Shown piece by piece: positions 1 through 6,386 of a stretch of DNA of 6,386 nt. The translations under genes and the position numbers were made by a program. The notes below the pieces were generated by a model, which saw only the letters and a list, made by a program, of their open reading frames with translations, searched no databases and was not told the origin of the DNA. Numbering within the stretch: the first letter of the stretch is position 1; each line of letters begins with the position of its first letter. The stretch is from Bacteroidales bacterium UBA5537 (GTDB taxonomy: Bacteria > Bacteroidota > Bacteroidia > Bacteroidales > Lentimicrobiaceae), in NCBI GenBank assembly GCA_002426025.1, contig DINP01000109.1:1-6386 (forward strand), given 5' to 3'.

Positions 1-99
1 TTCAGGATTGAATTTTAGCCGTTAGGGGAACCCGGTCATCCTGATAACAAATAAGCATTGTTCTGATAGATTTACTGAAAAACTTAAATTACGGATACT

Positions 100-1866
100 A
101 TGACAATTACAAGGATTTTTGACCTGTTGCCAAACTATGCTGCACGTTATAAGCCAAAGGACGATGCACTGGCCTGTAAGGAAGATGGTGTCTGGAAAAA
201 ATACAGCATAGCCCATTATACCCAGATGGCCGATAATATTACCAGTGGCCTGATCGCTTCCGGAATTAAAAAAGGTGACAAAATAGCTTCCATCACCAAC
301 AATCGCCCCGAATGGAACTTTCTCGATATGGCTATTATGCAGGCCGGCGCGATTCATGTTCCTGTTTACCCAACTATCAGCCAGGAAGATTATCAGTATA
401 TATTCTGTCATGCTGAAGTTAAACTGGTTTTTGTGGCCGGAGATGATTTGGCAAAGCGGATAAAAACCGTTGCAGAAAATTGTCCATCTGTCAGGGAAAT
501 AATAACTTTTAAATACAGTAATGAGTTCCGGAATATATATGATATTGCCGGACTCGGGCAGTCAAAGCCTGAGCCGGAGATTGTTGATGCAATCAAAAAA
601 AGTATATCAACCGACGATCTTGCAACCATCATATATACTTCAGGAACCACTGGAAATCCGAAAGGAGTGATGCTTTCGCATAAAAACATTATTTCCAATT
701 TCGTTGCAGTTTCTTACATCCCTACGTTTGGTGAAGATGGGAAAGCATTGAGTTTTCTGCCATTGTGCCATATTTATGAGCGGATGCTGAATTACCTGTA
801 TCAATACCTCGGTATTTCGATTTATTATGCTGAAAGCCTGGCCACTATAACCGACAACATCAGGGAAATTAAACCCGATATGATGTGTTGTGTGCCTCGA
901 TTGCTTGAAAAGATTTACGATAAGATTCAGGCTACAGGCCGGAAGCAGAAGGGGATCAAGCGGTTTGTTTTCTTCTGGGCTGTAAACCTGGCTTTGCATT
1001 TTGATGTGCAGGGAAGAAACAACCCCTGGTATAAACTGAAACATAAAGTTGCCGACAAACTGGTGTTCAGCAAATGGCGCGATGCACTCGGCGGCAATTT
1101 TAAAATAATCGTTTCTGGGGGGGCATCCATTCAACCAAGATTAGTCAGAACATTCAGGGCTGCCGGTTTGCCGGTTTACGAAGGCTACGGACTTACCGAA
1201 ACCTCTCCGGTAGTGGCAGTTACCAGCACCGACCCTAATGGGATTAAAGTCGGAACCGTTGGCCCTCCATTGCGTGGAGTTGAAGTTAAAATTGCCGAAG
1301 ATGGAGAGATAATGGTTAAAGGGCCCGGTGTTATGCTTGGCTATTACAAAGATCAGGAACTGACCGACAGTGTAATCAATAAAGACGGATGGTTTCATAC
1401 CGGCGATATCGGCCAGTTTGAAGAGGAAGGCCAGTTGAGGATTACCGGCCGTAAAAAGGAAATTTTCAAGACCTCGCTCGGCAAATACATCGCTCCTGAA
1501 TTGATGGAGAACAAGGTAAAGGAATCCCCGTTTATTGATAACCTGATGGTTGTTGGTGAAAACCAGAAGTTTGCTGCGGCATTGGTTGTTCCCGATTTTA
1601 ATCACCTGAGATCGTGGTGCAAAATCAAAGAGGTTGAATATACCACCGACGAAGAGATGATTGCCAATCAGCGCATTAAGCTGCGATTGATGAAGGTAAT
1701 AGATCATTACAACAAAAGCTTTGGCGCAACCGAACAGATTAAAAGGGTTGAGTTTATGCCAGCAGAATGGACCACTGCCTCAGGAGAACTGACGCCAACG
1801 CTGAAACTAAGGCGTTCGGTTGTTGCAAAAAAGTACAGCTCACAGATTGAAAAGTTATTTATTTGA
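100..1866 (+). CDS. Long-chain acyl-CoA synthetase (AMP-forming), tandem copy 1
   Basis: Predicted cytoplasmic or peripheral-membrane enzyme that activates a fatty acid with ATP to acyl-AMP and then transfers it to CoA. The motifs seen are those of the ANL superfamily: the phosphate-binding loop YTSGTTGNPKG at about residues 179-189, the LPLCHIYER segment just after it, VSGGA at 338-342, YGLTETSP at 363-370, HTGD at 433-436, the hinge GRKKEIFK at 450-457, and the C-terminal ELTPTLKLRR with the likely catalytic lysine K569. The length of 588 residues is normal for the COG1022/FAA1 family. There is no signal peptide or obvious membrane helix. The ATG at 100 is chosen because MTITRIFDLL lines up with the N-termini of the two downstream copies; the leader before it is A/T-rich without a clear ribosome binding site. 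It is first of three paralogs and ends 9 bases before the next. By eye it is closer to copy 2 than to copy 3. Acyl chain preference cannot be read from the sequence, and an acyl-ACP synthetase role is a possible alternative. Confidence 0.9.
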   Translation: MTITRIFDLLPNYAARYKPKDDALACKEDGVWKKYSIAHYTQMADNITSGLIASGIKKGDKIASITNNRPEWNFLDMAIMQAGAIHVPVYPTISQEDYQYIFCHAEVKLVFVAGDDLAKRIKTVAENCPSVREIITFKYSNEFRNIYDIAGLGQSKPEPEIVDAIKKSISTDDLATIIYTSGTTGNPKGVMLSHKNIISNFVAVSYIPTFGEDGKALSFLPLCHIYERMLNYLYQYLGISIYYAESLATITDNIREIKPDMMCCVPRLLEKIYDKIQATGRKQKGIKRFVFFWAVNLALHFDVQGRNNPWYKLKHKVADKLVFSKWRDALGGNFKIIVSGGASIQPRLVRTFRAAGLPVYEGYGLTETSPVVAVTSTDPNGIKVGTVGPPLRGVEVKIAEDGEIMVKGPGVMLGYYKDQELTDSVINKDGWFHTGDIGQFEEEGQLRITGRKKEIFKTSLGKYIAPELMENKVKESPFIDNLMVVGENQKFAAALVVPDFNHLRSWCKIKEVEYTTDEEMIANQRIKLRLMKVIDHYNKSFGATEQIKRVEFMPAEWTTASGELTPTLKLRRSVVAKKYSSQIEKLFI

Positions 1867-1875
1867 AAATAAAAA

Positions 1876-3666
1876 ATGCCTATGGATGATGTTACCCGTC
1901 TATTCGACCTTTTGTCGCGTTATGAACTTAAGTTCAAGACAAAAGAGGATGTACTTGCAGGGAAAGAAAATGGGGAATGGGTAAAATATTCGGTTGATAA
2001 ATACCGCTCTGTTGCTGATGCCATCAGCTATGCTTTGATAGCACATGGAATAAAAAAAGGGGACCGCATTGCCACGATTATGCCCAGCCGCCCCGAGTGG
2101 AATTTCCTCGATATGGGAATCATGCAGGCAGGAGCCATTCATGTTCCGGTATATCCAACCATCAGTGAATCAGACTATAAGTACATTCTGAATCATGCCA
2201 GAGCTAAATTTATCTTTATTTCGGGTAAAGATATTTACCGTAAGATAGAGCATATTTTACCCGAAGTGGAAAGCCTGCAAGGTGTTTACGCGGTTAAAGA
2301 CACCGAAGGGGTCGATTCATTCAGTGGATTTGTTGATTTTGGAAACGCACATGCCGATGCTTCCAGGCTCGACGAAATAAGGTCAACCATACAGACCAAT
2401 GATCTGGCTACCATTATCTATACATCTGGTACCACCGGCAATCCCAAAGGAGTAATGCTGAACCATGCAAATATTATCAGCAACTTCAAGGCGGTGGCAC
2501 ATATTCCGCCTATAGGCGAAGAAGGAAGGGCACTGAGTTATCTGCCGCTTTGCCATGTGTATGAACGGATGCTGAATTATCTGTTTCAGTATCTTGGGAT
2601 TTCGGTTTATTATGCCGAAAATATGGCCACCATAGGCGATAATATGCGCGAGATTAAACCCGATATTCTGGGTACAGTTCCACGCCTGCTCGAAAAAATA
2701 TACGACCGGATTATAGGAACCGGGCGAAAGCTAACCGGAATTAAGAAATTTATCTTCTTCAGGGCAGTGAAACTTGGCCTTCGCTACGAAATGAATGATG
2801 CCAATGGCTGGTTCTACAGTTTGAAACTTAAACTGGCCAATAAGCTGGTTTTCAGTAAATGGCGTGAAGCAGTTGGTGGTAACGTGAAAGTGATTGTTTC
2901 GGGAGGGGCTGCGTTGCAACCACGCTTGTCGCGTGTTTTCTGGGCTGCCGGAATTCCTGTTCTGGAAGGGTACGGACTTACTGAAACTTCTCCTGTGATT
3001 GCTGTTAACGATTTTGAGCCCGATGGAAACTGTTTCGGTACAGTTGGAAGGCCGTTAAATGGCGTTTCGGTTTCTATTGCCGATGATGGGGAAATTCTCA
3101 CCAAGGGCCCCAATGTAATGATGGGTTACTATAATGAACCTGAATTGACTGCTGAAGCAATTGATGCAGAAGGATGGTTTCACACCGGTGATGTTGGCCA
3201 TATTGAACCCGGTGGCCATCTGCGGATTACGGGACGTAAAAAGGAAATCTTCAAAACCTCGCTCGGCAAATACATCAGTCCTGAACTGATCGAAAATAAG
3301 TTTAAAGAATCTTCCTTTATTGATACGCTGATGGTTATTGGCGAAAACCAGAAATTTGCTGCTGCACTTGTTGTTCCTGATTTTCCGCACTTAAGAGCCT
3401 GGTGTGCAATCAAAGAGATACCCTATACAACCGATGCTGAAATGGTTGCCATGCCAAGGATTAAAAAGCGTTTTCAGAAGGAGCTTGATAAGTTCAATAA
3501 GTTCTTCGGGACAACCGAACAGGTTAAACGCTTTGAGATGATTGATCATGAATGGACCGTGGATACCGGCGAGTTAACAGCCTCACTTAAGTTAAGGCGC
3601 AAGTTTATCAATGAAAAATACGATGCTACCATCAGAAAAATCTTCGATCTTGATGATAATGACTAG
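1876..3666 (+). CDS. Long-chain acyl-CoA synthetase (AMP-forming), tandem copy 2
   Basis: Second paralog of the array, 596 residues, with the same predicted ATP- and CoA-dependent fatty acid activation. Motifs seen: YTSGTTGNPKG at about residues 182-192, VSGGA at 341-345, YGLTETSP at 366-373, HTGD at 436-439, hinge GRKKEIFK at 453-460, and LTASLKLRR near the end with the likely catalytic lysine K572. It follows copy 1 after only 9 A-rich bases, so co-transcription and perhaps translational coupling are likely. The start is uncertain: the ATG at 1876 gives MPMDDVTRLF, while an in-frame ATG at 1882 gives MDDVTRLF, which aligns residue for residue with MANVSRIF of copy 3. The longer form is listed. 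In the core from the phosphate-binding loop to the middle of the protein, a hand alignment gives roughly 70% identity to copy 1 and visibly less between copies 1 and 3, suggesting that copies 1 and 2 come from the later duplication. The reading frame is intact, and the substrate is not known. Confidence 0.9.
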   Translation: MPMDDVTRLFDLLSRYELKFKTKEDVLAGKENGEWVKYSVDKYRSVADAISYALIAHGIKKGDRIATIMPSRPEWNFLDMGIMQAGAIHVPVYPTISESDYKYILNHARAKFIFISGKDIYRKIEHILPEVESLQGVYAVKDTEGVDSFSGFVDFGNAHADASRLDEIRSTIQTNDLATIIYTSGTTGNPKGVMLNHANIISNFKAVAHIPPIGEEGRALSYLPLCHVYERMLNYLFQYLGISVYYAENMATIGDNMREIKPDILGTVPRLLEKIYDRIIGTGRKLTGIKKFIFFRAVKLGLRYEMNDANGWFYSLKLKLANKLVFSKWREAVGGNVKVIVSGGAALQPRLSRVFWAAGIPVLEGYGLTETSPVIAVNDFEPDGNCFGTVGRPLNGVSVSIADDGEILTKGPNVMMGYYNEPELTAEAIDAEGWFHTGDVGHIEPGGHLRITGRKKEIFKTSLGKYISPELIENKFKESSFIDTLMVIGENQKFAAALVVPDFPHLRAWCAIKEIPYTTDAEMVAMPRIKKRFQKELDKFNKFFGTTEQVKRFEMIDHEWTVDTGELTASLKLRRKFINEKYDATIRKIFDLDDND

Positions 3667-3706
3667 CCCGCCAGGGAAATCATAATAAACCTATACAGTT
3701 GGTGCC

Positions 3707-5545
3707 ATGGCCAATGTGAGCCGGATTTTCGACCTGCTTCAGCTTTACCGCGGTGATTATTCCGCGAAAGCAAATGTTTTCTGCAATAAGAAGCAGGGCA
3801 AATGGCATCCGCTATCTGCCCCTGATTATGTTTCCTTTTCTGAAAAGATCGCCTGTTCACTGGTTTCGATGGAGCTTAACCCTGGCGACCGGGTTGCCAC
3901 CATCATGAGCAATATGCCCGAGTGGAATTGCATTGATATGGGTATTATGCTGGCTGGGTGTGTACATGTTCCAGTTTATCCTTCCTTGAGTGTTGAAAAT
4001 TACCGGTTTATCTTTCGGGATGCATCGGTAAAACTGATTATCGTAGGTTGTAAGGATGCTTTTGTAAGAATAAACAAAGCGCTGGATGGCGTAGATTACT
4101 CTGGTGAAATAGTTTCAATTGAACAGATTAACGGGACCTGTTCATGGGAGGATTTTATCAACAGGGGGAACAATCAAATGGATTTTAAAAAGCTTGCCGC
4201 ACTGCATAAAGAGATTACACCCGATAACCTTGCCACAATAATCTACACTTCCGGCACAACCGGAAATCCAAAAGGGGTAATGCTTTCGCATAGAAATCTC
4301 GTGAGCAATTTTACTACGGTCAGTGGCATTTTGAATGGTATGCATGTTACCAAAGCACTCAGTTTTCTGCCCTTGTGCCATGTTTATGAACGCATGTTAA
4401 ATTATTTGTATCAATATCTGGGCATTTCTGTTTATTACGCTGAGCATATTGACCGGATTCGCGATAACCTGAAGGAGGTAAAACCCGAAATGTTTTGTGC
4501 AGTTCCCCGGGTAATTGAAAAATCTTATGCTGCCATCCTGCGAAAAGGCAAAAACCTGAATGGATTGACGAAAATGGTGTTTTTTTGGGCATTAAAGCAG
4601 GGGTTTAAATATAATATTGAGAAATCGCACAGACCAATCACCCGCTTAAAGCTGATGATTGCCGATTATCTGGTTTACCGCAAATGGCGGATGGCATTTG
4701 GCAATAATATCAGTTTTATTGTTTCAGGTGGAGCCCCCCTGAACCCTAAACTGATTGCTGTTTTCTGGGCTGCGGGTATGAAGATTATCGAGGGTTACGG
4801 TTTAACCGAAACCTCACCGGTAATTGCCACGGGAAATTTCGAGCCCGGCGGGGTGAAGTTTGGAACTGTTGGGCCTGTAATTCCCGGTGTGCAAGTTAGC
4901 TTTACCGCTGATGGCGAAATTCTTTGTCGTGGGCCAAACGTAATGATGGGTTATTACAACCGCCCGGAAAAAACGGCTGAAGTTATTGATGCAGATGGTT
5001 GGTTTCACACCGGTGATGTTGGTGAACTGGTTGATGGGAAATACCTCAGGATTACCGACAGAAAAAAAGAGATCTTCAAAACATCGGGTGGTAAATACAT
5101 TGCACCACAGATTGTAGAGAATAAGCTTAAAGAATCCTCATTTATCGAAAATGTGCTGGTCGTAGGCGAAAACCGCAATTTTCCCGCAGCTTTGGTTGTG
5201 CCCAATTTTGAGTACCTGAAATCATGGTGTCATGCCAAAGAAATTAACTTCACCAATAGTTCAGAGATGATTCGGAAGGAGGCAATTCTCAATCGTATTC
5301 AACGTGATATTGCTGAGCTGAACCAATCGCTTGATCACACTTCACAGGTGAAGAAATTTACCCTTCTCGACAGGGAATGGACTGTTCAGACAGGAGAATT
5401 GTCATTTACCATGAAAGTAAGACGGACTTACCTCTCTGAAAAGTTTGCTTCGGTTATAAATGCAATGTACAGCGACAATCCACAGGTTCATCATCGCAGG
5501 AAGGAAAAAAAGAAAAAGAAGGCTAAAAAACCAAAAGGGAAATAG
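3707..5545 (+). CDS. Long-chain acyl-CoA synthetase (AMP-forming), tandem copy 3 with lysine-rich C-terminal tail
   Basis: Third and most diverged paralog, 612 residues. The ANL motifs are intact: YTSGTTGNPKG at about residues 180-190, LPLCHVYER after it, VSGGA at 339-343, YGLTETSP at 364-371, HTGD at 434-437, hinge DRKKEIFK at 451-458, and LSFTMKVRR with the likely catalytic lysine K570. Two things set it apart. The hinge has DR and then TSGGKY, where copies 1 and 2 have GR and TSLGKY. The protein also runs past the family's usual end into a strongly basic tail (about residues 595-612, with 10 lysines and 2 arginines) that the other copies lack. The ATG at 3707 gives MANVSRIFDLL, matching the paralogs' N-termini. 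A 40-base gap separates it from copy 2, with no convincing ribosome binding site or promoter, so it is probably in the same operon but could be translated separately. It converges with holA. The tail may bind acidic phospholipids or nucleic acid, or have no role; this is inference only. Confidence 0.9.
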   Translation: MANVSRIFDLLQLYRGDYSAKANVFCNKKQGKWHPLSAPDYVSFSEKIACSLVSMELNPGDRVATIMSNMPEWNCIDMGIMLAGCVHVPVYPSLSVENYRFIFRDASVKLIIVGCKDAFVRINKALDGVDYSGEIVSIEQINGTCSWEDFINRGNNQMDFKKLAALHKEITPDNLATIIYTSGTTGNPKGVMLSHRNLVSNFTTVSGILNGMHVTKALSFLPLCHVYERMLNYLYQYLGISVYYAEHIDRIRDNLKEVKPEMFCAVPRVIEKSYAAILRKGKNLNGLTKMVFFWALKQGFKYNIEKSHRPITRLKLMIADYLVYRKWRMAFGNNISFIVSGGAPLNPKLIAVFWAAGMKIIEGYGLTETSPVIATGNFEPGGVKFGTVGPVIPGVQVSFTADGEILCRGPNVMMGYYNRPEKTAEVIDADGWFHTGDVGELVDGKYLRITDRKKEIFKTSGGKYIAPQIVENKLKESSFIENVLVVGENRNFPAALVVPNFEYLKSWCHAKEINFTNSSEMIRKEAILNRIQRDIAELNQSLDHTSQVKKFTLLDREWTVQTGELSFTMKVRRTYLSEKFASVINAMYSDNPQVHHRRKEKKKKKAKKPKGK

Positions 5546-5578
5546 GACTTTGCTGAGCAATATTTAAACTCCTTTGGT
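5525..5578 (-). terminator. Weak candidate terminator for holA, overlapping the end of copy 3
   Basis: Read on the minus strand, just after the holA stop, ACCAAAGG (complement of 5571-5578) can pair with CCTTTTGGT (complement of 5530-5538) with one bulged T, and is followed at once by six T (complement of 5525-5530). The 32-base loop contains a small extra hairpin with 4-bp arms (5550-5560). The stem is short and AT-containing and the loop is long, so this is only a plausible intrinsic terminator. The T tract is the complement of lysine codons in the copy 3 tail. On the plus strand no comparable T run follows the stem. Confidence 0.25.
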
Positions 5579-5588
5579 GCCGTTTGAT

Positions 5589-6386
5589 TTAATGCAGAAT
5601 CTTAAAAATAAGTTCCTTGGTCAGGTCGTTTTCGTTGGCCGATCCATTGTCAATCCCTTTGTTCTTAAGATCATACTCTCGCAGTAAACCGACGATCTGT
5701 TTCAGCTTTTCGATCGAATAATTGCGGGCTGCCGACTGGTAGTCGCTCACAAAAAACGGACTGATGCTGAGCGCTGCTGCCGCCTCTTTATTCGATTTAT
5801 CGGGTAGGTAATGGTAAATCAGAAGTTTAATATAGTAATTGTAAAGCAAGGGAATGGTTTTGATCAACGGGTTGTCCTTGGGGTTTGATGCAAAATAGGC
5901 TATAATGCGGTTTGCTTTTACTATGTTGCGTGTTCCCAGCGCATTCTGAAGTTCAAAAATATTGTAGTCCTTGCTGATACCAATGTTGTCTTCAATAATC
6001 TTATCGGTAATCTGTGAACCTTTCGGGATGCTGATGTAAAGTTTACTCAACTCGTTTACTACCTTGCTCAGGTCGTTTCCGAGATAGTCGGCCATTATTG
6101 CTGCCGCTTTCGGCGAGATGCTGTATCCTTCTTTTCCAACATGTTCGGTAATCCATGCCGGCATTTTCTCGTCTCTTGTTTTGGCCGAATCAAAAAACAC
6201 ACCTTTCTTTTCAACAATTTTCGCCAGTGATTTCCGCTTATCGTACTTCTTATACTTATAACAGATAACAAGTATGGTTGAACTAAGCGGCTTGTCGGCA
6301 TAAGCGCTTAATTCGTCAATGGTTTTTATTTCCTGTGCTTCTTTTACAATCACTACCTGGTGGCTTGCCATCATGGGATAGCGTTT
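5589..6386 (-). CDS. holA: DNA polymerase III delta subunit, partial (5' end outside the window)
   Basis: The delta subunit is part of the clamp loader that opens the sliding clamp and places it on primed DNA during replication. The visible part is 265 codons ending at the TAA at 5591-5589. The frame is open to the right edge: four codons (K-R-Y-P) precede the ATG at 6374, so that ATG is internal and not the start. Family members are usually about 340 residues, so about 75 N-terminal residues, including the start of the AAA+-like domain I, lie beyond 6386. Recognisable family segments in the visible fragment are YPMMASHQVVIVKEAQ at about 3-18, the strand STILVICYK at about 36-44, MPAWITEHV at about 75-83, and the helical stretch with LGNDLSKVVNELSKL at about 102-116, followed by the helical C-terminal collar domain. 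It converges with the acyl-CoA synthetase array over 43 bases, and nothing suggests a functional link to it. Confidence 0.92.
   Translation of the reverse strand, partial: KRYPMMASHQVVIVKEAQEIKTIDELSAYADKPLSSTILVICYKYKKYDKRKSLAKIVEKKGVFFDSAKTRDEKMPAWITEHVGKEGYSISPKAAAIMADYLGNDLSKVVNELSKLYISIPKGSQITDKIIEDNIGISKDYNIFELQNALGTRNIVKANRIIAYFASNPKDNPLIKTIPLLYNYYIKLLIYHYLPDKSNKEAAAALSISPFFVSDYQSAARNYSIEKLKQIVGLLREYDLKNKGIDNGSANENDLTKELIFKILH

Noticed and set aside
1..99. Possible promoter (TAGATTTA at 67-74, resembling the Bacteroidota -7 element TAnnTTTG) or the tail of an upstream gene.
   Set aside because: The -7 match is incomplete and there is no TTTG-like -33 element at the right distance. All three forward frames stop within the first 25 bases, leaving too few codons to recognise any upstream gene.
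22..411. Long open frames on the strand opposite the synthetase genes (also at 640-1134, 1141-1707 and 3055-3390).
   Set aside because: They lie fully or almost fully opposite conserved coding sequence, resemble no known family, and are shadows of genes with strong motif support.
1117..1123. Run of seven G inside the VSGGA motif of copy 1, considered as a phase-variable slippage tract.
   Set aside because: The frame is intact, the run simply encodes the conserved glycines, and it is short for phase variation. A single sequence gives no sign of length variation.
3667..3706. The 40-base gap between copies 2 and 3 as a separate promoter, terminator or small RNA.
   Set aside because: No stem with a T run and no convincing Bacteroidota promoter motif is visible; it is best taken as plain intergenic sequence within an operon.
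100..5545. The array as part of a polyketide or nonribosomal peptide system, since adenylation domains share these motifs.
   Set aside because: No carrier-protein, condensation or ketosynthase domain is present, and the proteins have the length and segments of free-standing fatty acid activating enzymes.
6095..6301. A 68-residue minus-strand frame within holA.
   Set aside because: It overlaps holA on the same strand in another frame and has no recognisable motif or start signal.

Overview
The window looks like chromosomal DNA from a member of the Bacteroidota, most likely Bacteroidales-like. This is inferred from the protein style, the moderately AT-rich sequence, the lack of clear Shine-Dalgarno sequences in front of the genes, and a HolA (DNA polymerase III delta) of the type seen in that phylum. 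The species cannot be named from the sequence.

Layout: positions 1-99 are a short leader with no gene I can support. Positions 100-5545 hold three complete, same-strand, tandem paralogous genes for AMP-forming long-chain acyl-CoA synthetases (ANL superfamily, COG1022/FAA1-like), of 588, 596 and 612 residues. The first two are 9 bases apart and the second and third 40 bases apart, so they probably form one transcription unit. All three keep the adenylate-forming motifs intact, and none shows a frameshift or internal stop. Positions 5589-6386 hold, on the opposite strand, the 3' part of holA, whose 5' end lies beyond the right edge. The two transcription units converge across 43 bases, where there is a weak candidate terminator for holA.

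Function: the three synthetases would activate fatty acids (or related carboxylic acids) with ATP and CoA, for degradation or for phospholipid synthesis from scavenged acids. Keeping three intact, diverged copies in a row suggests different acyl preferences or conditions of use, but the sequence does not show which. The third copy is the most distinct: it differs in the hinge motif, sits after a longer gap, and ends in a lysine-rich tail. holA belongs to replication and appears to be an unrelated neighbour.

I found no mobile element, CRISPR array, RNA gene, toxin-antitoxin pair or defence system. The unusual points are the triple tandem array, the basic tail on copy three, and the possible overlap of that tail's coding sequence with the holA terminator.
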